From JAPOXR01 sp965219635 (lineage in GTDB: Bacteria > Pseudomonadota > Alphaproteobacteria > Rhodobacterales > Rhodobacteraceae): DNA of 64,000 nt. The DNA lies in NCBI GenBank assembly GCA_965219635.1, contig OZ244783.1:2790001-2854000 (forward strand), read 5' to 3'. The notes under the pieces are model-generated. The model did no database searches. It saw only the letters and a program-made list of their open reading frames with translations, and was not told the origin of the DNA. Shown here one piece after another: positions 1 through 8,292 of the stretch; the stretch's first letter is position 1, and every line of letters starts with the position of its first letter. A program made the position numbers and the translations under genes.

Positions 1-173
1 CGGATCAACGCGTTGGTTCTGGCGGAGTTGGAGGCCTGCTCAAAGAACACGATACCGCCGGTAATGAGGCCGAGGGCGATAACGGTGAACAGAACGGCTT
101 CGATGAGTGTGGCGCCCCGTTCGTCCTGGTGCCTGCATGGTACGCTTCTGTGTTGTCGGAATGTCTGGTTCAT
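1..173 (-). CDS. pilS: Type IVb major prepilin, PilS-like (3' part outside window)
   Basis: Only the first 57 codons are inside the window. The ATG at 171-173 follows a GGAG box. The leader of about 20 residues ends in ERG, followed by ATLIEAVLF and a hydrophobic segment. This is a class III signal with cleavage after Gly20, small hydrophobic Ala at +1 and Glu at +5, as in type IV pilins processed by prepilin peptidase. The ERGATL(I/L)EA motif recurs in the PilV-like pilin at 55.6 kb. Strand and family match pilN-pilR at 18.6-25.4 kb, so it is probably the pilus subunit of that system. Another minor pilin cannot be excluded because the globular domain is missing. Confidence 0.75.
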   Translation of the reverse strand, partial: MNQTFRQHRSVPCRHQDERGATLIEAVLFTVIALGLITGGIVFFEQASNSARTNALI

Positions 174-533
174 ATGATGTCTCCATTGCTGCACAGCCTT
201 GGAGCGCCCGTATCGGCAGCGCCTTGCCTGCGCACAGTTCGACGCACCATGAACCTCCAGCGGGAAACTCGCCGGACGCATTCTTTGGGAGAGCAAACTT
301 GCGTGTGGGAAATCCGGTGGCCTGCACCGTTCCGGTTCCGAGCGGAGTTCTTCAACTCCGGGCGGTGGGCTCAGTGCCTGCTCACCGCCGACGCGGAATT
401 CATGGAGACGCGGCAAGCCTGGGCTGCGTACGGGATTGGCCTATGGGTGATCAGGCTATCTGATCGGGCACTTCCAGTCCGCCGCAGGCGGCGCAACCGG
501 CAGACGCCGGAATGCAGAACAGGAAGCAGGAAT
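174..533. other. Intergenic region with two hairpins
   Basis: No convincing gene. Two hairpins lie downstream of the DUF1989 gene: GATCAG-GCTAT-CTGATC (449-465) and CGCCG-CAGG-CGGCG (480-493). Either could end transcription of that gene, but neither is followed by a clear T run. The region must also hold the promoter of the prepilin gene; none was recognised. Confidence 0.4.
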
Positions 534-1133
534 TCAGCCGATTATCTCGAAATGCGCCTCGGTCGGATTGCCGGTCTTGCCGTTGATGGGAAGTATGTCC
601 TGCGGACAGGCCGACATGGCAACCACGCAGTCGATCTCTGCCTTGAGCACTACATGGACACCGCCCGTGTTGTCAGGAGGGTCGAAGCTCAGCCCGCCTT
701 CCCCGGTCCACGGAATGTTCATGAACAGATTGAGCGGCGAGGGTGTATGGCTGGCCTTCATCCCGAGCTCAGCCAGTCCGGCAGCAAGGTTATCGGCGCA
801 ATTGTCGTGATGCCCTTCATATCCCAGCAAATGGTAGCGCCAACGGTCGCATGCCGCCATCAGCGTGTCGTGGGTGCCGGATGATGTATCCTCAACCAAT
901 TTCAGGATGGGCCGGCGCCGGTTGGTGAGGAATTGGTCTCCGACGATCGGTCGTATCCGAAGATTGAAGGCGCGGGTGGCGTCCATGGCCATGTATTCGC
1001 CCAAATCGTCGGTGTTGAACGCCCAGGTGTCGACCACCTGTTCGCCTGTAGCGTTGATGATGCGTATGGATTGCCCTGCCGCGAGCCGGGCAGCCTTGCC
1101 GCGCCGCGCCGGGATTGTCTGGATTTCGCCCAT
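534..1133 (-). CDS. DUF1989 family protein (UcaA/CgdAB-type)
   Basis: A 199-aa protein whose start is set by AGGAGA five bases before ATG; the longer reading frame upstream looks non-coding. It matches the DUF1989 family, long called urea carboxylase-associated proteins, some of which are carboxyguanidine deiminase subunits. Visible family features are C95 followed by an H-x2-NC-x-DN block (residues 108-114) and the SACPQD-x2-PING segment (175-185). Known deiminases need two different DUF1989 subunits next to a guanidine or urea carboxylase. Here there is one gene and no carboxylase, so the substrate is unknown. It may be a solo amidine or urea-type hydrolase. Confidence 0.8.
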   Translation of the reverse strand: MGEIQTIPARRGKAARLAAGQSIRIINATGEQVVDTWAFNTDDLGEYMAMDATRAFNLRIRPIVGDQFLTNRRRPILKLVEDTSSGTHDTLMAACDRWRYHLLGYEGHHDNCADNLAAGLAELGMKASHTPSPLNLFMNIPWTGEGGLSFDPPDNTGGVHVVLKAEIDCVVAMSACPQDILPINGKTGNPTEAHFEIIG

Positions 1134-1554
1134 TTGCTCTCCTTTGGAATAGTGCCTCCCGGCGGAACAGTTGCCGGGACCCGTTGCAATTGAACTGCCG
1201 GACCGCAAACACCGCCGATAACGGAACCAGAGATAATGAGACGGTTGTTTGATGGCAATGGCGCGCCGGATCGGCAGCCAGGAAACACTGGCTGAACGAT
1301 GGTGCCGAGATGACGATCCGGCTGTGGCTTTCCGGAGGTTCGAGAGCCACAGCCGCGCCCTGGAGAGACAGTTCGAATGGGGCTGTCTCCGGCGGACTGC
1401 ACAGGGTTGTGGGCAACAAAAGCAAGAGGCAGCAGTCGGAGGTCGCAGCCTTGGACGGCAGCCTGCGGGCATTGATGCAATACGTCCGGCGGGATGTGTT
1501 CGAGCATCGCAAGGTGCCGTTCCGCATTTCCCGTAACAGTCTGCAGTTGCGCCA
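1134..1554. other. Intergenic region, nothing recognised
   Basis: No supported gene. Reading frames here have no family resemblance. The region should contain the divergent promoters of the DUF1989 gene and the degenerate toxin-antitoxin locus. Confidence 0.4.
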
Positions 1555-1692
1555 ATTCAGCTCTGGAGATCGCTGGTGGCTACACGTAGTTCATGACTTT
1601 CAATGGATCCCAAAGCCGGTATCAAGACACCGCAAACCGGGAATGATATTGCCTGCGCAACACGGACATTTGAGAACGGACCAGACCGATGA
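1555..1692 (+). pseudogene. Remnant of a RelE/HigB-type (DUF891, Gp49) toxin gene
   Basis: The last frame reads IKTPQTGNDIACATRTF (from 1621) and stops with TGA inside the ATGA shared with the next gene's start. The neighbouring frame just upstream reads SGDRW, then LHVVHDFQ. DUF891 toxins end in a VLHAFQKKS..GIKTP..EI motif, so these pieces look like its C-terminus broken by a frameshift near 1610 and an in-frame stop at 1594. No intact N-terminal half was found upstream. The ATGA overlap with a cognate-type antitoxin supports the reading. The left boundary is a guess. Confidence 0.45.
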
Positions 1693-2009
1693 ATAGAGAC
1701 TTCGAACTTGTAGAGGGGAGCGGCAATGTCCTTCGCGACTTTGGCGAACCGGAAGCCGATCTGAAGCAGGCCAAGGCAGTCCTCGCGGCCAGGATCATCG
1801 CCGAACTCGACGAGCGCCGACTCAACGTCCGCAAGGCATCGGAAATGACCGGATTTGCCGAAGCGGACTTCTCGCGCATCCGCAACGCCGATCTTGGCGG
1901 GATCACCCTTGACCGGTTGATGCAGGCAATTTCCGCCCTGAATGATGATCTGTCCGTTACAATCCATGTGGGCCAACGCAAGATGGGCGGAGCGGGTATG
2001 GCGAACTGA
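1689..2009 (+). CDS. XRE-family (HigA-like) antitoxin
   Basis: A 106-aa protein of the helix-turn-helix antitoxin family that pairs with DUF891/Gp49 toxins. Typical features are the N-terminal GSGNV-x2-DFGEPEA block, a central helix-turn-helix (about residues 38-75, KASEMTGFAEADFSRI) and the LDRLM-x-AISAL-x-DDL tail. In intact loci it binds the toxin and represses its own operon. The toxin gene directly upstream is broken, so this is probably an orphan, kept as a regulator or decaying. The start ATG overlaps the toxin stop codon. Confidence 0.8.
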   Translation: MNRDFELVEGSGNVLRDFGEPEADLKQAKAVLAARIIAELDERRLNVRKASEMTGFAEADFSRIRNADLGGITLDRLMQAISALNDDLSVTIHVGQRKMGGAGMAN

Positions 2010-2245
2010 CAGGCAGACCGTTCTGCGGGTATTAATTCTGAACGCACACCTCATTTGTCAGACCCAGGGCATATCCTGATGGGATTGTCCCGAAGTTGAG
2101 CAACGCGGAACCCTTACCCTTCAGCGTGAGACGATCTCGTTGCACCGGCCGGCACAGTTGGCGACCAAGCGGTTCGACTCCGCGTGAAGTTGAGGCCGGA
2201 TGATCACACTCCGTGTCTGGGTAGGCCTGCCGCCAAATCGCGCCT

Positions 2246-2287
2246 TCACCAGAGCTCCGGCACTATTGAGCCAGGCATCCGGGTCAT
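2246..2287 (-). pseudogene. Possible truncated start of an AbiEii toxin gene
   Basis: Directly after the AbiEi gene an ATG overlaps its stop (ATGA) and opens a 13-codon frame, MTRMPGSIVPELW, before TGA. AbiEii toxins are normally coupled to AbiEi in this way and often begin MTR-x3-S, so this could be the stub of the lost toxin. The match is only a few residues. Nothing of the nucleotidyltransferase domain is visible down to 2010. Confidence 0.3.
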
Positions 2288-2898
2288 ACCAGAGCCTCGA
2301 GATACGGCCGCATGACATTCTGCACGCGATCAACTCCTGCAAAGCGCCAGAGATCATCAACCGTGGCAGCCCTCTTCCGAAGGCAGTCCCGGAGCGCCTC
2401 AATTGCAACATCCAGGCCGACCCGGCTGCGATACTTGAAGCAGTCGGCAACTGACTTTGCAGGAGTGGTAATAGGCACATGCACTTGCCCGATGCTATGC
2501 AAGTCAATCCCGGCTGTCAGCGATTCACCCGTGGCGCGGACAACATGAAGGGACACTGGCGGGTTTCTTGGCGCCCATTTCTTGTGACCGATAAGCATCC
2601 ACACCTGGTGGGGCAATTGAGTTGTGAGTTCGTGGAACCGCAGAGCGGAGAGCAGGCAGATGACACCGTGCGGCACGACCCGGGTGGCTTCGGCAAGGCT
2701 GTGGGACTCTGACCATTCTGCATCCGCAAGCTGATAGAGGCCGCGAGCAATGCGTAGCAGTTGTCCTTCCTCTTGCAGCCTGGTCAGATACGAGCGCGGA
2801 ATGCCTGCCATCTCGAAGTCTCGCGTGCGTGCAATTCCGCGGTCTCTGGTAACAGCGATTGCTCGTTCTCTTCGGGATCCTGGATAGACCTGGCTCAT
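2284..2898 (-). CDS. AbiEi-like antitoxin / transcriptional regulator
   Basis: A 204-aa protein with the AbiEi layout: an N-terminal winged-helix domain (about residues 8-60, with GIPRSYLTRLQEEGQLLRI-x-RGLY) and a C-terminal domain containing the TPAKSVADCFKYR-x4-LDVAIEAL segment. AbiEi proteins bind DNA, repress the abiE operon and neutralise the AbiEii nucleotidyltransferase in type IV toxin-antitoxin systems used against phages. Here the partner gene is absent; only a possible 13-codon stub follows. The protein is full length, so it may persist as a regulator. Confidence 0.8.
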   Translation of the reverse strand: MSQVYPGSRRERAIAVTRDRGIARTRDFEMAGIPRSYLTRLQEEGQLLRIARGLYQLADAEWSESHSLAEATRVVPHGVICLLSALRFHELTTQLPHQVWMLIGHKKWAPRNPPVSLHVVRATGESLTAGIDLHSIGQVHVPITTPAKSVADCFKYRSRVGLDVAIEALRDCLRKRAATVDDLWRFAGVDRVQNVMRPYLEALV

Positions 2899-3107
2899 GG
2901 TTCAAATGCTCGGCATTACTTCACAATTGCCGAGATATTGTTACCAGTGACTGTCCCCGCCGACCAATAATTTGTCCGGCCAGCGCAGTGGCCATCGACG
3001 GCGCTGCTCATCGGCCCGAAGCCTGTACGGAAAAGAACCCTTCAGCCTTCTGGCAACCCTGCAACGCTGGGGCGGATTGGCAAATCCAACCCGAGCCCGG
3101 TTTCAGT

Positions 3108-3458
3108 TCAACGTTCAGCCAGAGAGTTCCAGCAGGAATAGCTGAATGGGGAGAAGATGATCGGCATGTGATAACGTGCGTCCGGATCAGGCATCGCAAA
3201 CCTGAGCACGATTTCGTCGAGCACTCGCGGGTCCGAATATCCGCGTACGCTCCAGTAGGCTCCAGTCAGGAAAACGAGCTCGAAGCGGTCTCCTTGGTCC
3301 TTGCCCTCAACTCTCACGGTCTCGGATAACCGCCCGGCCGTGTCGAGCATGGTAGCGAACAGGGTCGCTCCGCTGTTCAGGTTCATGAGCCTAACCGGAA
3401 TCAGGCCCGCGTGCGTGCCGTCGGCGCCATTGAGCAGATGCGAGGTTACAAGCGCCAT
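3108..3458 (-). CDS. Transthyretin-like / 5-hydroxyisourate hydrolase-like protein
   Basis: A 116-aa protein beginning at the ATG that overlaps the stop of the ThDP enzyme gene (TAATG), so the two are translationally coupled. It matches the transthyretin-like hydroxyisourate hydrolase family: TSHLLNG (H7), GR (R43), FELVF-x-TGAYW, and ARYHMPIIFSPFSYS (H97). The catalytic-site C-terminal tetrapeptide YRGS is replaced by WNSL before the end. The three main catalytic residues remain, so a hydrolase is possible, but the urate substrate is doubtful. No other purine-catabolism gene is present. The context suggests a role with the adjacent ThDP and FMN enzymes. Confidence 0.7.
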   Translation of the reverse strand: MALVTSHLLNGADGTHAGLIPVRLMNLNSGATLFATMLDTAGRLSETVRVEGKDQGDRFELVFLTGAYWSVRGYSDPRVLDEIVLRFAMPDPDARYHMPIIFSPFSYSCWNSLAER

Positions 3459-5188
3459 TATTCGATCGAAGCCTTGTCGCGCTTGTCCGATGTTGCAGCA
3501 ACGATTGGCGAAATAACCCCCCGGCACTTCACATTTACACATGCAGGGCGGCCAGAACCAAATGCCCGCCGAAGCGCTGGCGCAAGTTCCGAACGGCAGG
3601 TGACAAGTTCGCCATGGCCGCCCAGTCCCTCAATCATCCCATGGAAGGGAATGTCACGGAAGTCGGTAGCGAAATGCCGCCCGCTTTCGAACAGCCTCTC
3701 CTGCTGCTGGCTGATACAGTCCAGCCCGCCATTATTGTCGATGACCACGGTTATCGGCAGCCGTTCCTGAAACGCCACTTCTATCGACAGCCCACCAGAG
3801 AGAAACGCGCCGTCGCCAGACACGACCACAACATTGCGGTCCGGGTGCAGCGCCTTTGCCGAAAGACCGAAGCTGACCCCGACTCCAAGCAGCGAGTAAT
3901 TGCCAGGATGCATGACGCCAGAGAGTTCCCGGCCGCGCCAACCAGCCATATTGGTCGCAATTTCGTTCCAGAAATGCGTGTTGCCACCGTCGAATACCAG
4001 CCAGTCGCCATCATCCATCGCCGACTGCACATCAAGAGCAAGCTGCAACGGATGCATAGGCCCGCCATTCGACTCGTCCCGGGCCGTCTCGGCGGCAACA
4101 TGATCTTCCCATTCGTTGACCCAGCCTTCACGGCGGCTTCGCTGCGCGGCAAACCAGTCCGGCCAGGTGGTTCCGGTTTGGCCGAGCGCCTCAAGAAACG
4201 CTCCCGGATCCGAAAGCAGGACCTCGTCAGCCGCATAGTTCCAGTCCAGTTCCTCAGAACTTCCATTCACACAAATGAGCGTCGTTTCCCGCTTGATGAA
4301 GGGCGGGTTGCCGAAATTCATCTGGTTGTCGAGACGGCCGCCGACCATAACAATAACATCCGCCTCATGAATGGCCTGTCTTGATGGGTGGTACTGATGG
4401 AAATCGGCAAGGCCCATATAGGCTTCGCTGCACTCGCTGAGCAGTTTTGCATGGTAGGGCACATTGAAGATGGGGATTTGCAGCCGACGCCCAGTTTCTT
4501 CCAGTGCCTGTTCAGACCTGGACCACCATACTCCATGACCGGCGATGATTACCGGCCGTTTGGCCCGGACAATCAGGTTCAATATGCGAGTAAGCGCTTC
4601 GGGGTCGGGCCAAGCGCGCGACCGGGACCGTGCCGACCGCTTCCATGGGCGTTCATCCCTTCCGGCATCCACATCGAAGGACGAAAACATGATGTCGACC
4701 GGAATGCTGATGTGGACAGGGCCCGGGTACCCCGAAGTTGCGGCCTGCCAGGCTCGCTCGACGAACTCGCCGATGCGGCTCCCGTCGGTCACCTGCACCG
4801 AGTATTTCACCAGCGGCTTTGCTATCGCCACATCGTCGATTTCTTTGAAACCGCCCGCACTCTGCCGCTTGAGCGTGGACGAGCCTGTGACAAATATCAC
4901 GGGTGACCGTTCCCCTGCCGCCTCCAGCATGGCGGGAACAGCGTTGGCGAAGCCCTCAGGGCCGACCAGGCATACCGTGGGCTTACGGCTGATACGCGAA
5001 TGTCCGTCGGCGAGGTGCCCGGCCACCTGCTCATGGGGACAGTTTACAACCGGAATCTGGCATTCCATGAAACCTTCGAGCGCAGGATTGCAAAAGCCAC
5101 CGGCCAATGTGAACACGCGCTCTGCGCCCTTGTCCCTGAGTGCGCGAGCCAGCAACACTCCACCTCTGACCCGGGCCGAACCTGTCAT
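3458..5188 (-). CDS. Thiamine diphosphate-dependent enzyme, acetolactate synthase/decarboxylase family
   Basis: A 576-aa protein; AAGGAG seven bases upstream selects this ATG. The three-domain ThDP fold is clear. The N-terminal PYR domain has the activating Glu in CPHEQVAGHLADGHSR, there is a middle domain, and the C-terminal PP domain has the cofactor motif GDGAFLSGG...VVIDNNGG. The Glu rules out glyoxylate carboligase, which lacks it. Next to an FMN 2-hydroxy-acid dehydrogenase, the simplest role is decarboxylation or carboligation of a 2-oxo acid, by analogy with mandelate dehydrogenase plus benzoylformate decarboxylase. The substrate is unknown. It lies between the dehydrogenase and the transthyretin-like gene in one operon. 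Confidence 0.8.
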   Translation of the reverse strand: MTGSARVRGGVLLARALRDKGAERVFTLAGGFCNPALEGFMECQIPVVNCPHEQVAGHLADGHSRISRKPTVCLVGPEGFANAVPAMLEAAGERSPVIFVTGSSTLKRQSAGGFKEIDDVAIAKPLVKYSVQVTDGSRIGEFVERAWQAATSGYPGPVHISIPVDIMFSSFDVDAGRDERPWKRSARSRSRAWPDPEALTRILNLIVRAKRPVIIAGHGVWWSRSEQALEETGRRLQIPIFNVPYHAKLLSECSEAYMGLADFHQYHPSRQAIHEADVIVMVGGRLDNQMNFGNPPFIKRETTLICVNGSSEELDWNYAADEVLLSDPGAFLEALGQTGTTWPDWFAAQRSRREGWVNEWEDHVAAETARDESNGGPMHPLQLALDVQSAMDDGDWLVFDGGNTHFWNEIATNMAGWRGRELSGVMHPGNYSLLGVGVSFGLSAKALHPDRNVVVVSGDGAFLSGGLSIEVAFQERLPITVVIDNNGGLDCISQQQERLFESGRHFATDFRDIPFHGMIEGLGGHGELVTCRSELAPALRRAFGSGRPACVNVKCRGVISPIVAATSDKRDKASIE

Positions 5189-5213
5189 CTGCAACTCCTT
5201 TTCTGTCATTCTA

Positions 5214-6377
5214 CTAACTCGGTGGCGGCCCGCCTCGCTGTAAGCCACCAGAGGAAACATGCAGCAGGTGCGGCCCGATGCTGTCGATTGAATCTGCTCC
5301 GGCCTGTGCCATCGCTGAGCTCAAATCCGCTCTGAGACTCTCCAGAAGCGCAATCAACCCGTTCTTGCCTTCGGCTGAGAGGGCGAACAGCACAGGGCGG
5401 CCGATCATCACAAAGTTTGCACCCAGTGCCAGAGCCTTCAGTATGTCCTCCCCACTGCGCACACCGCTGTCAAACAACACCGGAAATCCCGGAGACACAG
5501 CCTGCCGTACCGGCTGAACCAGGTCAATTGCCGGGGGCTCGCTGTCCAGCTGGCGCCCGCCATGGTTGGAAACGTAGACAGCGTCGGCTCCAAGGCTCTC
5601 GATGCGCGCAGCGTCTTCCGGCATCTTGACGCCCTTGACAATCAACCAGCCACGCCATCGGGCACGCAATCGCTCGAGGAACCCCCAATCTGCGCCGGAC
5701 CGTCCCGCATTCCGGTCGAATGCGTTGGCGTCACCAGTGATGTCGAAATTCCGGGGCGCAGGCGCACCCCCAACCAGCATCGGCAGGGACCATTGGGGGT
5801 GAAGCGCAAGATCAAGGAATATCCTTGGCGAAATACGGAAGGGCAGGTTGAAGCCGTTGCGGAGGTCCCGCGGCCGGCTGGCAACCTGCGGCACATCTGC
5901 GGTGAGTATCAGCGTCTCGTAACCTGCCGCTTCTGCCCGGTCGACCACCGCCATGGTCGCCGCCTCCGACCGGCCAAAATACAGCTGGAACCAGGCCCTG
6001 CCCTCGGCCCAGCCTTGCATGTCTTCCATGGGAATCGAGCCTGCCGAGGACAGGCAGACAGGCATGTCCAACTGCTTCGCTACCTCGGCCATCGAACGGT
6101 CGGCTCCGCGGCCGGCAAGTCCACACATGCCCATGGGCGCTATGCCGAATGGAACCGAATAACTCTTTCCCATCAATCGCGTGGACAGGCTGCGCGCTGC
6201 GAGCTCGGCAAGTATGCGCGAATTCAGCTCTATTTCGTCGAACCGTGACTCATTGCCCGCCTTTGCGGTCTCGCGGCCTGCGGCCCCGTCGATGAAATCG
6301 AAGACGAGCCTTGGCAGGCGCCTGCGTGCCAGCCGCTTGGCATCCTCGCATGAATGAATCCGGCTACGCCGCGGCAT
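5214..6377 (-). CDS. FMN-dependent alpha-hydroxy-acid dehydrogenase (LldD/MdlB family)
   Basis: A 387-aa protein; AGGAGG four bases before ATG fixes the start. It belongs to the FMN-dependent 2-hydroxy-acid oxidising family. Signatures: RLPRLVFDFIDGAAGRE near the N-terminus, PFGIAPMGMCGL, WFQLYF, LTADVPQV, the FMN-contacting IVKGV and the active-site block SNHGGRQLDSEPPAID (His and Arg), then LFDSGVRSGEDILKALALGA and IGRP. It oxidises an (S)-2-hydroxy acid to a 2-oxo acid at the membrane or in the cytosol. It starts a short operon with the ThDP enzyme 25 bp downstream and is divergent from the TRAP transporter, which could import its substrate. Confidence 0.9.
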   Translation of the reverse strand: MPRRSRIHSCEDAKRLARRRLPRLVFDFIDGAAGRETAKAGNESRFDEIELNSRILAELAARSLSTRLMGKSYSVPFGIAPMGMCGLAGRGADRSMAEVAKQLDMPVCLSSAGSIPMEDMQGWAEGRAWFQLYFGRSEAATMAVVDRAEAAGYETLILTADVPQVASRPRDLRNGFNLPFRISPRIFLDLALHPQWSLPMLVGGAPAPRNFDITGDANAFDRNAGRSGADWGFLERLRARWRGWLIVKGVKMPEDAARIESLGADAVYVSNHGGRQLDSEPPAIDLVQPVRQAVSPGFPVLFDSGVRSGEDILKALALGANFVMIGRPVLFALSAEGKNGLIALLESLRADLSSAMAQAGADSIDSIGPHLLHVSSGGLQRGGPPPS

Positions 6378-6670
6378 GACGCCTCCTGTCCGCCTGTCCC
6401 GGCGCAGAATGGATTCTCCGCCAGTATCCGGCCAATAAAAGTTTTTGGGCCATTCATGCACGGGGACTATGACAAACAACAGGCTTTCGCCGCTCCTACT
6501 TCATTCATAGCCTGCCAGTATGGGTTCTTCAGAATTTTGTATTGGCTGGAAGGCGGGCATCCGCACTATCCTAGCAAACCCGGTTTGGCGGCCGTCTGGT
6601 TCCGGTTGACCGCCATCCGGGCCCGCGAGGGCGCCGTAAAGGGCGCCAATGAACAGCAAGGGAGATGATG
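6378..6670. other. Divergent promoter region of dehydrogenase and TRAP operons
   Basis: No gene. Just before the dctP ribosome-binding site there is a GGCGCC-GTAAAG-GGCGCC repeat (6630-6647) that can fold in the mRNA leader. TATCCT (6567-6572) resembles a -10 box, but its -35 partner is poor. Regulation is likely shared between the two divergent operons; no operator could be assigned to the LysR protein. Confidence 0.35.
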
Positions 6671-7693
6671 ATGACAATAATCGCCACTTCAATTCGTCGA
6701 ATGGCAGTTTGCACGGGCATTGCTGCCTGCATGAGCGGCCTCGCCATCAGTGGCGCAGCCGCGCAGGAACATGTTGCGCGCCTTTCAGTGCATTGGTCGC
6801 CCACTCACCACAGCGCAATCCATGCGCAGATTTTTGCCGACGAAGTCAACAAGCGCGCCGAGGGGCGCCTGCGGATTGACACTTTTCCTTCGGGTCAACT
6901 CTACGGAATACGCGAACAACTGGGCGCTGTGACCTCCGGCGCAGTCGAAATGGGCGGCATCGTCGCGGTTGTGGCGTTTCCCCCGATCAACAGAAACTTC
7001 AATGTTGTGTCGCTGACCGGTGTTTTCGACAGCTATGAGGAGCAACGGGCATTCTTTACCGACACCGAAGAGGGGCGCGAAGTCTGGAACGACCTGACAA
7101 CCAAGTCCGACTCGGTCCTGCTGATGTACAACCCGGTTGGCCCGGTCATGACCTTTAGTTCCGCACGGGAACTGACCGGCATCGACGCCATGGCCGACCT
7201 CAAGGCCAGGGCGCTGATTTCCGCCGAACGTCCGATGTGGGAGGCTTTGGGAGCGAACACGATCTCGCTTCCGACCGGAGAGGTCTATTCCGCCCTGCAA
7301 TCGGGAATGATCGACACGATCAACAGCCCACCCGGATCAATCCGCGCTTACAGTTGGTGGGAATATCTGCAGTTTGCGCAAAAGCCGTACCAGTATTTTG
7401 CAGACGCGTACGTCATGGCGAACGCCACCTGGTTCAATGGCCTGCCCGAAGACCTGCAGCAGTTGCTGCTCGATGTGGGTGCCGAAATCGGCAAGATCTC
7501 CACCGACACCATCATGCAGACCGGCGAGGAAACCCTGGCCGAGTTTCAGGAACGCGGCGGGATCGTCACCGTACTCGAGGGCGAGGAAAAGGCGCGTTTT
7601 GACGCGTTGATGAACGAAAAGGTGTTCCCTGTCGTCTCCGAAACAATTGATGCTGATGTTCTTGCAGCAGCGAAGGCATTCGACATCGAGTGA
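6671..7693 (+). CDS. dctP: TRAP transporter substrate-binding protein DctP
   Basis: A periplasmic solute receptor of about 340 aa with an N-terminal signal peptide (hydrophobic TGIAACMSGLAISGAAA, cleavage near AQEH). It has the DctP pattern: WSPTHHSAIHAQIFADEVNKRAEGRL, FPSGQLYGIREQ, MADLKARAL, LPTGEVYSALQSGMIDTIN. Three ATGs lie in tandem at 6665, 6668 and 6671; AAGGGAG is six bases from the third, which is preferred. It delivers a carboxylate-type ligand to DctQM. The ligand may be a 2-hydroxy or 2-oxo acid given the divergent catabolic operon (inference). Confidence 0.9.
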   Translation: MTIIATSIRRMAVCTGIAACMSGLAISGAAAQEHVARLSVHWSPTHHSAIHAQIFADEVNKRAEGRLRIDTFPSGQLYGIREQLGAVTSGAVEMGGIVAVVAFPPINRNFNVVSLTGVFDSYEEQRAFFTDTEEGREVWNDLTTKSDSVLLMYNPVGPVMTFSSARELTGIDAMADLKARALISAERPMWEALGANTISLPTGEVYSALQSGMIDTINSPPGSIRAYSWWEYLQFAQKPYQYFADAYVMANATWFNGLPEDLQQLLLDVGAEIGKISTDTIMQTGEETLAEFQERGGIVTVLEGEEKARFDALMNEKVFPVVSETIDADVLAAAKAFDIE

Positions 7694-7713
7694 CTTTGAA
7701 ACGCTTGATGGGG

Positions 7714-7745
7714 CGGCCGGCTTCTTCCAGCAGGAGAGCCGGCCG
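7714..7745 (+). promoter_or_regulatory. Intercistronic hairpin between dctP and dctQ
   Basis: A perfect 9-bp stem, CGGCCGGCT (7714-7722) and AGCCGGCCG (7737-7745), encloses a 14-nt loop. No T tract follows, so it is more likely an mRNA-stabilising or attenuating hairpin than a full terminator. Such elements commonly raise binding-protein output relative to the permease subunits. Confidence 0.6.
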
Positions 7746-7773
7746 ACTTCCGTTGGCTTGATTTACAGGCGTC

Positions 7774-8292
7774 ATGCGGCAAATCCTGCTCGTCATTCGC
7801 ACTCTCAATCGCGCACTTGAACGCCTGACTGCCGCTGTGTCGACAGCCATTGCGGCAGTGATGGTGCTTGCCCTGTCGTTGAGCGCGTTGACACGCTACG
7901 TCAGTGGTACAGGTTATGACTGGTTCATCGAACTGCCTCCAGCGCTGGTGCCGTGGATGGTGTTTCCTCTGCTGGGCCCACTGCTACGCTCCGGCTCTCA
8001 CATCCAGGTAGATCTGGCTCCTACACTTCTGGAAGGCCGGAACCTTCTCCTGCTGAAGCTCTTTGTCTTTGCGACGGTGCTTTCCGGCGCCCTGATATTC
8101 TGCTTTGCCGGAAACGAGGCGGTGGCGCTGTTCATGCGGCTTGGTCAACTGATGGAACTCGAGATCGAGCTTCCGATCTGGTGGATGTATCTTGCATTCC
8201 CGGTCGGATTTGGAATTCTGGCGCTGTTCGCTGCCGAACTCCTGCTTGAAACCCTGCGGGACCTGGTCGCAGGGAAGGAGGGCGCGGCATGA
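7774..8292 (+). CDS. dctQ: TRAP transporter small permease DctQ
   Basis: A 172-aa membrane protein with four predicted transmembrane helices. The first spans about residues 18-40, and conserved DctQ features follow: LSALTRYV, then PWMVFPLLGPLLRSGSHIQVDL. It forms the membrane complex with DctM and couples sodium or proton flow to uptake of the DctP ligand. It is separated from dctP by a strong hairpin and overlaps dctM by ATGA, so the two permease genes are translationally coupled. Confidence 0.88.
   Translation: MRQILLVIRTLNRALERLTAAVSTAIAAVMVLALSLSALTRYVSGTGYDWFIELPPALVPWMVFPLLGPLLRSGSHIQVDLAPTLLEGRNLLLLKLFVFATVLSGALIFCFAGNEAVALFMRLGQLMELEIELPIWWMYLAFPVGFGILALFAAELLLETLRDLVAGKEGAA

Noticed and set aside
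534..1472. DUF1989 gene extended to 312 aa
   Set aside because: The N-terminal 113 residues have no family similarity and AGGAGA marks the internal ATG at 1133.
3458..5188. Glyoxylate carboligase, suggested by the hydroxyisourate-hydrolase-like neighbour
   Set aside because: The PYR domain keeps the activating Glu (CPHEQ), which glyoxylate carboligase lacks.
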